Positions 1 to 9,443 are shown, counted from the stretch's first letter. The stretch: 64,000 nt of DNA from Nocardia amamiensis (GCF_015477605.1 NZ_JADLQX010000005.1:186001-250000), one strand, 5' to 3'. The notes: generated by a model not told the origin, from the sequence alone. Program-made: numbers and translations.

Positions 1-3000
1 ATTCCGTCCTCCAGCGGCTCGATCCGAACGCTGTCCAGGTGGATTTGCGGGAACCGGATCAGGCGTTCATCGATCGCCCTGGCGAATTCTCGGAGGACGT
101 CGACATCGACCCCGGGATTGTCGAACCCGATGACCTGAAGCCCGTGCCGCTGTTCCAGCGTTCGCTGGATCTCGGCGGCGTCCATGCGCGACCATTCGTC
201 GTCGAATACGGGCTGCTGCTCGTCGGGCGCGTCGAGTGCGTCGTTGTCGCGGTGTGATCCGTCGTCACCTGCCCGTGGGCGATCGGGCTCATGCGCTTCA
301 GCGTCCGGTTGCGGGCGTGGTGGCGCGGCGGAATCCGCGGGCGAGAGCCCCGCGGACCGCAGCAGCAGATCGTTGAGGATTCTCGCGGGCTCGCTGGCGT
401 TGTCGCCGTTCAGGTAGACGTCGCGGAAGGCCTCGGCTAGCGCCTCGTGCGGACGCAGCTGGCCGTTGTCGTCGAAGCTGTAGCCGCTGAGCTGGCGCAA
501 CCACTGCTCGTACCCGGCGACCGTCGCGGGTTCGTGCGTGGTCATGTAGTGCCGCAGCAGCACGTCGTCCCCGGCATCCCTGGCGTCGCGCTGACCCTCG
601 CCATCGATGGCGTGCCCGTATTCGTGCACGAAGACGCTGTAGATCGGGCGGTGCAGCACGCCGTCACCGAAGCGGCCGCCTGCGACGTTGGCCGCCAGCC
701 GCTCCCGGAACGCGGCGACGTCCGACATGTCCCTGGTGCTGACCACGATCTTCTCGGTGAAGCGCCTGCCGGTCGCCGGATCGATCGCGGAGTAGGCCCG
801 GCCCGCGACCCAGCCGTTCAGGTCGCCGATACCGACCGCACGCAGATCGACGTCCGGATAGGCGGCCCGCATCGCCACCACCGCCCGCGCGTACTCCCGC
901 GCAGCTTCCGGTTCGATGCCGGGCAGGTCGAAACCGAAGGTCTCCAGGCCGGTTCGGCGCGCCAGTTCGCGCCCGACCTCCTCGGGGCCGAGGCGGGACC
1001 ATTCGTCCTGGATCGGCTCCGGCTGCTGGTCGGCCGGCTCGGAACGGTCCGCGGGATCGTCCTGCGTCGCGTCACCGGGGTGGGGCCGGGCGGGTCCGTC
1101 CTGGCCCGATGGATCGGGCGATTCGACGGATTGCGTGTCCGGGCGCGGTGTGACAGTGGGGTCCTGCGCCAGGAACCGCACCGCGCGGGCATCGGTCAAG
1201 GTGCCTTGGATCAGCACCTGGGACAGGTCGCCCTCGACATCGAAAACCGGCTTGAAGCGCCAGGTCGCGTTCTCCGGCGGCGCACCCGTCCGCCACTCCA
1301 GGATGACGCCGTCCCCGTGCGCGAAAATGGCCGCGGTGCCGCGGCTTCGGGTCCACGAGGTGGCGTCGCTGTCCGCGGCGCCCAGCTGCCTGATGTGGTC
1401 GTCCGCGGATAGGTCCGCCGTCCCACGCGGTTCGGCGACGCCCGAAAGCGCGCGCTCGTAAGCCGGATTCACCGTTCCGTCCGGCAGCAAGCGCGGAATG
1501 CCCCGATACAGCGGCGTTCCGGATTCTGGGAGGTTGCCCTCGTGCAGCACGTCGCCGTCGCGGCCGGGCGATTCCGGGTCGTCGGCGATGTCCAGGTCGT
1601 CCTCGGACCGTGCCGGGTCCGGCGGCAGTTCCCGTGGATCGGCTTCGCCGCGCGGCGTGGCGCCGGTTTCCGGGCGAGACCCGAAAGACAGTCGATCCGC
1701 GATCCGCCCGAACAGTCCACGAGGCGCGCTGCGATCGTTCAGGTCGGCTGATCCGTCGCGCAGCATCCGGCCGATCCGGTCGGCGAGCCGCTGCGGATCG
1801 GTGTCCGCGAGGCCCTGGAACTGGCGGGCCAGCACATCGGAGATGGCGCCCTCCGGGCTGGGCGGCGGCACCCGCCACCCACCATTGCCGTCGCTCTGCA
1901 GCCAGATCGACAAGCGCGCGCCGCCGACATCGACGGCTCGAACCTCGAATTGCGGTCCCGGCCGGGGCGTCCGGGGCACATCGAGCGGCGGCAGCGGCAC
2001 CTGTCTCGTCATGAGCCGGTGCGTGACCTCGGCGGGATGCGGAGGCCGCACGGACGTATCGCCTTCGGCGATGTGGAATCCCACCCTGACGAAATCGTTT
2101 CGCAGCCTGCCCGCGACGCGCGAGCCGGCCACTTCTTCGTCGCCGCGTACCCGCTGCTGATCCTCTTTGGTGTAGAACGCGTCCGGCCCCAACTGCCGCA
2201 GCCACACGTCGAAACCCACCGTGATGCGGCCCTCCGCGCGATAGCGCAGATACTGGGAGAGCACCTCCGCGACCGCCTCCCGCTGCTGGGGCATGCGGTA
2301 CTGCCCCTCGGCTACCTGCCGCGGCACGGGGTGCGTTTCGACCCGCCCGTCGGGGCCGGTCCGGGCGGTCCGGTATTCGAGCACGTGGCTGACGTCCCAG
2401 AGCGCGTTGCTGTACTCCGGCCTCGTCGCCGCGAGATCCCGCAACGCCTCGATGTGCGTTCCCTCCGCGGCGATGACGACCAGCAGCGGACGGCCGTCCC
2501 ACTTCGGCGTGCCGTTCGGATAGCGGAGGACGTGATCGCTCAACCGCTCACCGTCCGGGTGCCCGTCCAGATGGTCATCGACAGCATGGCGGACGATGTC
2601 GGGGTGGTCGCCGGTACTCGCGTCCAGTTCGTTCACCGGCTCGGAATTTTCGGTTCGAGGGCGGCCCCAGTGCGGTCCGGTGTCGGATTCGGTGTCGGCG
2701 GCGCGCACGACGTCGAACGCGACCTCGGCCGCTTCCACGCCGACCCGGTCGAGGTAGCGGCGAACCGCCGTGCGTCCCGCCTCATGCGCGACCCGTTCGG
2801 GAAGTGGAGCGTCGGCATTACGGGCCGCGGCCCGAGCCGCCTTCCGGTACGCCTTGTCGTAAGCGTCGGTGTAGGCGCGTTCCGCCGGTCCGACCGGGAT
2901 GTACCTACCCGCATCGCGCAGCGCGCGGAAGGTCTCGATCTCGAGCGTGTAGTGCCTGCTGCGTGCGTCCCGGATCGCTGGGGTATCGGGTTCGGCGACG

Positions 3001-6000
3001 CGGGGTGCGTCGCCGCCGGGCGGAATGCCGTGGGCGCGATCCCACTGCGCCGCGAACCGCCGCGCGTAGTCCTGGCCGTCGATCAACGGTCCGAGTTCGG
3101 TCAACTGCGCATATGTCGCGCGGACCGCGGCGCGGAAGGCGGCCGCGTGGAAGAACGACCAATCGGCGTTCGGGTTCTTGCGATACGTCTGCTCGGCGAG
3201 TGCCAGGGCTTCTTCGTAGGCCCGGAGGTGATTGCGCGACCAGGGGTCCGCCATCGAGCCGATCAGGTCGCCGGTTTCGTTCAACTGCTGGTTGTAGGCG
3301 TTCGCCAGCGCCTCGGCCTCGGCCTGCCTGCGCAGCATCAGCTCGACGTATTCGTCGCGGCTGAGGGTGAGCCGCTCCAGTGGGTTGTCCGCGGCGGCAT
3401 GCAATTCGGCGAGGCGGGCGGCGCGCACCAACGCCACAGCGTGCTGGCGTGCGGTGGCGGAGTGGTCCAGCACAACGGAATTCGTGACCGGGTCGTAGCC
3501 AGCCGTGCGGCCGAGTTCCACCCGGCCGTCGTCGGGCCGGTGGCTGCGGGCCTCCGGTTCCGTGCTGTAGCGAATGTCCACACCGTGGCGTTCGAGGACG
3601 TCCGCTGCCCAACGGCCGAACTTGTCTCCGGCGAGTAGCTCGCTGACCCGCGCCGTCGCCGCGTCGGCCAAGTCGGTGATCGTCCCGTCTGGGTTCGGCT
3701 CGCGCGGCGGCGGATCGCCATCCGGGCTCAGGGGATGAACACCATCGTGCTGGACGTGCAGAACACCGGAGTCGTCCCCGTGCACGCGGACCGGCCCGGC
3801 CTGCGGCTGCTCCCCGGTCCGCGCCGCTCGGGCGAGATCCTCGGTGACCGCCAGGGAGATCGCATCGATGATCCTGGCGCGCTCGGCGACCGCCTGGGTG
3901 TGCCGATCGGTGAGGTCGATCAGAACACGCAGATCGGCTTCGGAGTTCCAGAACCACGTCTGTCCGGACCGCTCGCGCAGCAGATCGACCACCGCTTGCC
4001 GGTCGGGGACGAGTTCGGCTTCGGGGATGCGGTAACCATCCTGTAGCCGCTCGAACACGCGCCGCCAGTCCGCTTCGACCCGGAAAACTTCCCGGCTGGC
4101 GGCGGCCTGCTCGCGCATGAGCCGCTCCAGCTGCCGCGCCGCCTCCTCTGTTGAGGGAACGTACTCGTCCATCCCCTCTGGCACGGCGCGACGATGCTGC
4201 GCGTCCCACTCGTGGCCGTATTCCTCCGCGCGGTCGCCGTCGGCACGCGACAAGAGCTCCGCGATCCCGGCTTCCTGCCCGATCCGGCGCAGCGCGACCG
4301 GGTCGAGATCGGTATTCCGTAGCCGTGCTTCGGCAATCGCCGCGTCGGCGGCAGCCAGGTAGGCCGACTCCAACTCCCGCTGATAGACCGCGTCGGTGAC
4401 GTCCCGGAGCGTCTCGGTGGTGCGGTCGTATCCGGCTTCGTGCAGTTCCCGGTTGAACTCCGCTTGGCGCCCCAGCGCGGCGGTCTCGGCACGCTGCCGC
4501 GCGGCAACATAATCCGCCCGGTCCATATCGCGAATGCGGGCGGGCGTGACCTCGGCCTGTCCGGTCAGCACCGCCTCGACCAGCGCGGCGGCTCGTACGA
4601 TCGCGGCCGCCTGCGCGAGTTCGGTCCGATCCCGGGTTCCGATGAAGATCTCCATCGTGCGCCCGTCGACCGAATCGGGCGGCTCGGGGCCGTCGCCCGG
4701 TTCACCGAGCCGGACCTTCGCGCGCGCCTCCCGCAGGATCGCGGCGGCGGCTCGACCGGTCTCGGTCTGCGCCAGCACCTGCGAGACCCGTGCGACGCCG
4801 TCATCGGGCGGGCTGCTCATCCAGCGCGGAGCAGGGCCGTCGGCGGCGATGTCGTCGGCTTCCGGACTGGTCGCCTCCGGTGCGTCGGCCTCCGGTTCGA
4901 GTCCCGGCTCATCCCGGGCCGAAGCTTTCGAATCAGTTTCGGGGGGGCCGTCTTCCACCCGTTGCGGCTGGCGCTGCTGATCCGGCTCCGCACGCGAGTC
5001 GGCGACGGGTGCGACACCGTCCGGCGGCCGCGGCACGGAACCGTCGCCACCACGTGGCAAGCCGGAATCCGCGGTGTCGGGCCCGTTCTCGGCGCTCGGT
5101 TCAGACTCGGCACGATCGGACACCGCCGCATCGCTATCGGCCTGATCCGCTCGCCGGGAGCCATCCTGGAGCGCCTGAGCCCGCTGGACTCCGTCTGGGC
5201 GCGCCGCTCCCGGTGCCGTCTCGGATTCAGGCAGCGGATCCTGGCGCGTGCTGTCTGCCGCGGGTTCTGGTTGCGAGCCGGCCGCCGGCTGCCGTTCCCG
5301 TCGATCCTCTGAATCGCCGACCCGGCGCTCGTCTCGGTCCCCGGTCCGGTCGCCGGACCACACGGCATCGGAACCGGCGGGATGCAGCGGATTGCCCTGT
5401 GCGTCGTAGAGGATCGCCGAGATGCGGCGCAGCTCCTTCGGCACATGCGGCGGGAATCCCTCCCGGATACCGGCGCCGGGATCGGACACCTCCACGAAGA
5501 GCTCGCCGGTCTGCGGATGCCGCCGCACCGTCAGCACATAGGCGTGCGCGCCGACGCCGTGCTCGTCGGTCGGGCCCGCGTATTCGTCTACGACCAGGGC
5601 GCGTGCGCCCTCCTCGTTCCGCGCCAGCAGCGCGTCGGCGATCGGCTGGTGCCGCGGTTGGCCGGGCTTCGCCTCCGGGACGTCGCGCAGCGGAGCGCCT
5701 GCCGCGTCCTCTACTTCGCTCCGCGACATGCCCGCGGGACCCACCGGCTCCTCTGGCACCCGGATGACGTCGCTGCCGGTGGCCTGATGGATCTCGTCGA
5801 GCGCCAATCTGGCGCATTCTCCCCGGTTGACGGGATCGACCTGCGGCACAGCGGGTTCGGCTGTGCCGTTCGGTTCCGCGCGAGCGGCGCTGTTCGTGTC
5901 GCTGCCGGGGTCGGCCCGCGGCCCGCCGCGCAACGGCTGACCCGCGCCGGTGTCCGCGGCAGGCAGCGGCGCGACCAGCAGACTCTCCGGCGGGATGGAG

Positions 6001-8321
6001 ACGTCCGGGTCGGTGTCGACACGGGTTTCGGGGGCGTCGACGGCGCCCGTGCGGGTACGGGCTCCCGCGGCGTCCGCGGACCGTGTCCGGGGCGCCTCGG
6101 ACTCGGCGACTCGGGCCTGTGTCGCTCCTTCGCGGGCAGCTGATCCGGCGGCGCGGTCCGCGGCGCCTGCGCGGCTTTCCGGCACGACCGCCGGCCTGCG
6201 CGTCGGGTCGCCGGCTCCGGTCTGCGTGCGCGGCTCTCCGGCTCCGGTCTGCGTGCGCGGGTCGCTCGTAGTGGGTGCGTTCGTGCGCGTATCGGAAGCC
6301 GCGTGTGTCGGGGTGGCCGACGGGTTGTTCGATGGTCCGGCCGTGGTGGCCGCGGGTCCGGTGGATTGTGTGGGTGCCGATGGCGGCGCGGCGGTTGTCA
6401 GTCCCTGCGGGGCGAGCGGACCGGCGACCATACCGTCCGGCCGAGGCACAGTGCCGTCGATGCCGATGCCGTTGACACCGCGGGTCGCGGTGGCCTCGGG
6501 ATCGTGCGCCGCCGTTGTATCCGGGTTGCGCGTGGGAGCGATGGTGTCCTGATGTGCCGCAGCGGTATTGGTGTCTTTCGGCGCGCTCGGCTGGTTGGCG
6601 CCTCGGTCGGGGTCAGCCGCAGGAACCGCCGCGTTGTCCGAACTCGCCGGTTCCGCTCGACCCACCGAATCGTCGGCGCCGCGCGCATGTGCGTCGCCCG
6701 CGGCCGGACGATCAGCCGCGACCGGGTCCTCCGAACGAGTACCGCCCCCCTCATTCTGCGTGCGGGTGGCGGTGTCGTCGCCCTCTCCGCGTCCACTCGC
6801 GGTGCCGTCGCCCGCCTGCCCGTTTGTGTCCCCATCGGCGACACGACCGTTCGTGGCAGTGTCACCCGTGGAGCTGGCGTCCGCTGCGTTGCGATCGCCA
6901 ACGGAATCATCCCCGGCTACCGGCCCATTCGCGTCGCCCGCCCCGCGGCCATCAGCCGCCGCGTCACCAGCCCCACGGCCATTCGCCGTCGCATCGCCCG
7001 CCCCACGGCCATCAGCCGCCGCATCATCAGCCCCGCGCCCGTCCGTCGTCGCATCGCCAGCCCCGCGCCCGTTCGCCGACGCGTCACCAGCCCCGCGCCC
7101 GTTCGCCGACGCGTCACCAGCACCACGGCCATTCGCCGACGCATCTACAGCACCACGGCCATTCGCATCCCCAGCCCCGTGCCCGTTCGCCGACCCGTCG
7201 CCCGCGGCAGGCCCGCCGTTCGCCGGTTCTGCGGTGCCAGGCGCGATTCCGTTACCGGACGCGGGAGTGACGGCACCGTCGTTGCCGAAACCGGCACCAT
7301 CCGGCCGAAATCCGATTCGCGGTTCCGGAATGGGGCTGTTGCCGGACGGCGTGTACCACTCCGGATGCCGGGAGCGGTAGAACATATCCGCCTGCGCGCG
7401 GCTCGCTCCGGACATCGCGCCATTGGACACGCCCGCCGTGATCATCCGCGGGTCGAACTCCGTGTTCTTCGCGTTCGCGACCGCCGCATCCCAGCCGTCC
7501 TGCGCCCAGTCGATACCGAACTGGGTGACCACGCTGGCGCCGAATCCCGCGACCGCGCCCACCCCGCCCGCGGAAGCGCCGGTGATCGCGCCGCGCAACC
7601 AGGGCCGCATCTCCTGGCCGAGCTTGTTGCCGATCCAGTCACCGAACGGGCTCGCCGCACCAGCTCCTGCCGCCGAGCTCACCGTGGTGACCGCGACCTG
7701 CTCCCAGTTGATCGCGTCCCGATGCCCGGCGTTCACCTGGTAGGCCTGGATACCCAGGTCCTGCATGGTGCCGATGATCGTGTCGAGGGCAAGGTGGCGC
7801 ACCAGGAAGGTGGCGAGCTTCTCGCCGAGGAATCGCGAGGTCCACTGGATGATCTTGTTCATCACGCGCTGGGCCAGCAGCCGGATGCCGATGCGCGTGA
7901 AGCCGATCGCGGCCGCTTCCACCGCGGGCGCGGTCGGCGGGAAGATCCAGGCCGCGGCGATCTCCGCCGCGAGCAGCGCCAGCGACGAAATCATCATGAT
8001 CTGCGCGTATTCGATTTCGGTGCCCACCTGATGGGCGCCCTCGCCGACGTTGTCGAACACCTCGGCCAGCTTCGCCAGCGACTGATCGCCGCTGCGCAGT
8101 TGGTCGAACAGCTTCATGGCCTCGTCGCTGCCCCGGCCGTCCGGATAGGCCGCCAGCGTGGCGCTCTTGGCGGCGTCGATGTCGGCCAGGATGTCGCGCA
8201 GACCGTCCGCGGCGGTACGCCAGTCTCCGGCGAGGGCCCACATGCCGTCGGGATCACCCGCGGGCCAGTCGGAGCCGGCCACCCATTCCAGCCACCGCAG
8301 ATATCCGGGCAGCTCAGCCAT
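1..8321 (-). CDS. Giant multidomain type VII secretion polymorphic toxin (C-terminus outside window)
   Basis: An uninterrupted frame of 2,773 codons runs from ATG at 8321 to the left edge with no stop. Seen, in order: a helical N-terminal domain (about residues 1-320) rich in Trp with hydrophobic helices, resembling the CpnT-like N-terminal region of ESX-linked toxins; Ala/Gly/Asp repeats (about 375-465) in a long disordered linker; a papain-fold deamidase-like domain (834-975, Cys836, His926, Asp947); long charged helical stretches; an ADP-ribosyltransferase-like domain (about 2255-2385); a zincin module with HEYGH at 2566-2570 and Glu2630; and the start of a second copy of that module from about 2708. 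The ribosome site TGAGG lies 9 nt upstream and the gene follows a YbaB-like and a WXG100 gene. The known role of such proteins is contact-dependent or host-directed toxicity after ESX export; target and immunity gene are not visible here. Confidence 0.85.
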   Translation of the reverse strand, partial: MAELPGYLRWLEWVAGSDWPAGDPDGMWALAGDWRTAADGLRDILADIDAAKSATLAAYPDGRGSDEAMKLFDQLRSGDQSLAKLAEVFDNVGEGAHQVGTEIEYAQIMMISSLALLAAEIAAAWIFPPTAPAVEAAAIGFTRIGIRLLAQRVMNKIIQWTSRFLGEKLATFLVRHLALDTIIGTMQDLGIQAYQVNAGHRDAINWEQVAVTTVSSAAGAGAASPFGDWIGNKLGQEMRPWLRGAITGASAGGVGAVAGFGASVVTQFGIDWAQDGWDAAVANAKNTEFDPRMITAGVSNGAMSGASRAQADMFYRSRHPEWYTPSGNSPIPEPRIGFRPDGAGFGNDGAVTPASGNGIAPGTAEPANGGPAAGDGSANGHGAGDANGRGAVDASANGRGAGDASANGRGAGDASANGRGAGDATTDGRGADDAAADGRGAGDATANGRGAGDAAADGRGAGDANGPVAGDDSVGDRNAADASSTGDTATNGRVADGDTNGQAGDGTASGRGEGDDTATRTQNEGGGTRSEDPVAADRPAAGDAHARGADDSVGRAEPASSDNAAVPAADPDRGANQPSAPKDTNTAAAHQDTIAPTRNPDTTAAHDPEATATRGVNGIGIDGTVPRPDGMVAGPLAPQGLTTAAPPSAPTQSTGPAATTAGPSNNPSATPTHAASDTRTNAPTTSDPRTQTGAGEPRTQTGAGDPTRRPAVVPESRAGAADRAAGSAAREGATQARVAESEAPRTRSADAAGARTRTGAVDAPETRVDTDPDVSIPPESLLVAPLPAADTGAGQPLRGGPRADPGSDTNSAARAEPNGTAEPAVPQVDPVNRGECARLALDEIHQATGSDVIRVPEEPVGPAGMSRSEVEDAAGAPLRDVPEAKPGQPRHQPIADALLARNEEGARALVVDEYAGPTDEHGVGAHAYVLTVRRHPQTGELFVEVSDPGAGIREGFPPHVPKELRRISAILYDAQGNPLHPAGSDAVWSGDRTGDRDERRVGDSEDRRERQPAAGSQPEPAADSTRQDPLPESETAPGAARPDGVQRAQALQDGSRRADQADSDAAVSDRAESEPSAENGPDTADSGLPRGGDGSVPRPPDGVAPVADSRAEPDQQRQPQRVEDGPPETDSKASARDEPGLEPEADAPEATSPEADDIAADGPAPRWMSSPPDDGVARVSQVLAQTETGRAAAAILREARAKVRLGEPGDGPEPPDSVDGRTMEIFIGTRDRTELAQAAAIVRAAALVEAVLTGQAEVTPARIRDMDRADYVAARQRAETAALGRQAEFNRELHEAGYDRTTETLRDVTDAVYQRELESAYLAAADAAIAEARLRNTDLDPVALRRIGQEAGIAELLSRADGDRAEEYGHEWDAQHRRAVPEGMDEYVPSTEEAARQLERLMREQAAASREVFRVEADWRRVFERLQDGYRIPEAELVPDRQAVVDLLRERSGQTWFWNSEADLRVLIDLTDRHTQAVAERARIIDAISLAVTEDLARAARTGEQPQAGPVRVHGDDSGVLHVQHDGVHPLSPDGDPPPREPNPDGTITDLADAATARVSELLAGDKFGRWAADVLERHGVDIRYSTEPEARSHRPDDGRVELGRTAGYDPVTNSVVLDHSATARQHAVALVRAARLAELHAAADNPLERLTLSRDEYVELMLRRQAEAEALANAYNQQLNETGDLIGSMADPWSRNHLRAYEEALALAEQTYRKNPNADWSFFHAAAFRAAVRATYAQLTELGPLIDGQDYARRFAAQWDRAHGIPPGGDAPRVAEPDTPAIRDARSRHYTLEIETFRALRDAGRYIPVGPAERAYTDAYDKAYRKAARAAARNADAPLPERVAHEAGRTAVRRYLDRVGVEAAEVAFDVVRAADTESDTGPHWGRPRTENSEPVNELDASTGDHPDIVRHAVDDHLDGHPDGERLSDHVLRYPNGTPKWDGRPLLVVIAAEGTHIEALRDLAATRPEYSNALWDVSHVLEYRTARTGPDGRVETHPVPRQVAEGQYRMPQQREAVAEVLSQYLRYRAEGRITVGFDVWLRQLGPDAFYTKEDQQRVRGDEEVAGSRVAGRLRNDFVRVGFHIAEGDTSVRPPHPAEVTHRLMTRQVPLPPLDVPRTPRPGPQFEVRAVDVGGARLSIWLQSDGNGGWRVPPPSPEGAISDVLARQFQGLADTDPQRLADRIGRMLRDGSADLNDRSAPRGLFGRIADRLSFGSRPETGATPRGEADPRELPPDPARSEDDLDIADDPESPGRDGDVLHEGNLPESGTPLYRGIPRLLPDGTVNPAYERALSGVAEPRGTADLSADDHIRQLGAADSDATSWTRSRGTAAIFAHGDGVILEWRTGAPPENATWRFKPVFDVEGDLSQVLIQGTLTDARAVRFLAQDPTVTPRPDTQSVESPDPSGQDGPARPHPGDATQDDPADRSEPADQQPEPIQDEWSRLGPEEVGRELARRTGLETFGFDLPGIEPEAAREYARAVVAMRAAYPDVDLRAVGIGDLNGWVAGRAYSAIDPATGRRFTEKIVVSTRDMSDVAAFRERLAANVAGGRFGDGVLHRPIYSVFVHEYGHAIDGEGQRDARDAGDDVLLRHYMTTHEPATVAGYEQWLRQLSGYSFDDNGQLRPHEALAEAFRDVYLNGDNASEPARILNDLLLRSAGLSPADSAAPPRPQPDAEAHEPDRPRAGDDGSHRDNDALDAPDEQQPVFDDEWSRMDAAEIQRTLEQRHGLQVIGFDNPGVDVDVLREFARAIDERLIRFPQIHLDSVRIEPLEDG
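6931..7150 (-). repeat. In-frame 30-bp repeats encoding a decapeptide linker repeat
   Basis: Within the giant toxin gene about seven 30-bp units encode variants of GDASANGRGA (also GDATTDGRGA, DDAAADGRGA, GDATANGRGA), with shorter flanking versions. The period keeps the reading frame. The repeat sits between the N-terminal secretion-type domain and the first enzymatic domain, so it looks like a flexible linker. Such arrays can expand or contract by slippage. Confidence 0.85.
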
Positions 8322-8337
8322 GCGCGATTACCTCAGA

Positions 8338-8865
8338 TCACCAGCTGGAATCGGTGACTCCGCGGTCCGTGGTCCCGTCGTGGTCGTAGGCCTCCACATT
8401 GCTGAATCGCATGGCGGTGCTGCCGTCGTCCGGACCGGCGGCCTGCGCCTGCCGCTCGGCCGCTCCGGGCGGCGCCGTGGACGCTCTGGGCGGCTGCGGG
8501 ATCTGGCTTGCGAAGTCCGGCATGTCCTCGATGAGGTCCGACAACTTCGGCAGCCGCGCCCGTCGATCGTGCAGCGGCGCCATCAATTGCTGTCCCTTGC
8601 GGGCGACGTCCACCGCCGCCGCCTGCGCGGCCTCGGTGATCGCCTTGGCGATCTCCGCATAGCTCAGATCTTCGATGCCCGGCCCGAACCGCGTCTCGAT
8701 GACGGTGCCGTCGGCGTTCACGAACACCGTCACCCGTTTTCCGCGCGCCGAGGCGCTGCCGACCAGCTGGGCGCGATCCTGCTGCACCTTGGCGACGGTG
8801 CGCAGCTGCTCCTGGACTTCCTCCAGCAGCGCGGCCATCTCGGCCTTGGCGAGTTCGTTCGTCAT
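8338..8865 (-). CDS. YbaB/EbfC family-like protein of an ESX toxin locus
   Basis: A 175-residue protein. Residues 1-110 have the YbaB/EbfC layout: an N-terminal helix rich in Gln and Leu, a short beta region (RVTVFVNADGTVIETRF) and a following helix. The C-terminal 65 residues are Pro/Ala-rich and probably disordered. YbaB-like proteins are nucleoid or chaperone-like factors in general, and EspL of ESX-1 has this fold. Here the gene lies 16 nt upstream of the giant toxin and 19 nt downstream of the WXG100 gene, so all three are probably one transcript. I infer a role in toxin handling or secretion rather than DNA binding. No strong ribosome site precedes the ATG, which suggests coupling to the upstream gene. 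Confidence 0.72.
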   Translation of the reverse strand: MTNELAKAEMAALLEEVQEQLRTVAKVQQDRAQLVGSASARGKRVTVFVNADGTVIETRFGPGIEDLSYAEIAKAITEAAQAAAVDVARKGQQLMAPLHDRRARLPKLSDLIEDMPDFASQIPQPPRASTAPPGAAERQAQAAGPDDGSTAMRFSNVEAYDHDGTTDRGVTDSSW

Positions 8866-8884
8866 CGTCGGCGCCGTCGCGGGA

Positions 8885-9211
8885 TCAGCGGCGGAAACCG
8901 TCGGCGTTGCGGCGGTCCTGACGCTCGAGGTAGTCGGCGGTCCGGGTTTGGTTGGTGGAGAAGTTGCCGAACGTGGAGGCCATGTTCGCCGAGTTCGTCG
9001 TCAGATTCTTGCGCGAGGCGAAGTAGCCGTCGTTGCCGTTGGGTCCGTTGACGAACTGGTCGCCCATCTTGTCGTTGCCCCACGGCGCTCCGCGGCCGGC
9101 CAGCGAGGTCTTCAAGGTGGACATCACGGAGTCGATGCGGTCGCGAACGTGGCTGGTCTTCTGCGCCGCCTGCCGCAGCAGGTCGGGGTCGAGTTCGATC
9201 CTCTCCGCCAT
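8885..9211 (-). CDS. WXG100-like ESX secretion protein
   Basis: A 108-residue, mostly helical protein with a central Trp-Gly turn (PWGNDKMG, about residues 42-49) between two helices, as in WXG100/ESAT-6-like proteins, whose usual length is about 100. The C-terminus is charged (ending FRR). ATG at 9211 has a clear AGGAGG six bases upstream. It is the first gene of the unit that continues into the YbaB-like gene and the giant toxin, so it probably forms the secretion partner of the toxin N-terminus. No ESX core component (EccC, EccD, mycosin) is visible in the window, so export must rely on machinery encoded elsewhere. Confidence 0.75.
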   Translation of the reverse strand: MAERIELDPDLLRQAAQKTSHVRDRIDSVMSTLKTSLAGRGAPWGNDKMGDQFVNGPNGNDGYFASRKNLTTNSANMASTFGNFSTNQTRTADYLERQDRRNADGFRR

Positions 9212-9443
9212 TTGCGTCCTCCTGCGCTCGCGCGGGGCGGACCCGCCCCCACATTCGACTCGTGTGTTTCGACGATGACAGTCGAGGGCGACTCACCCGT
9301 AGCCCGCACATGAACGGAAAGTGCCGGTGCAGTTACATGCGACAGCGACGTACACCTATCGATGGGTACGTCGAATTGCGGGATGTCCGTGCGCTTTTGG
9401 TTATCGGGGTCACCCGCGCCGATGCGCAGGCCCGATCAGCAGT

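Noticed and set aside
6931..7150. Possible CRISPR-like or tandem DNA repeat array
   Set aside because: The 30-bp units are contiguous with no spacers and keep the toxin frame, encoding a decapeptide linker.
6303..8357. Long plus-strand reading frames (for example 684 codons here, others at 447-1412, 1950-3638, 5382-6143)
   Set aside because: They are antisense shadows of the giant toxin gene, caused by high GC at third positions. They lack ribosome sites and recognisable domains.
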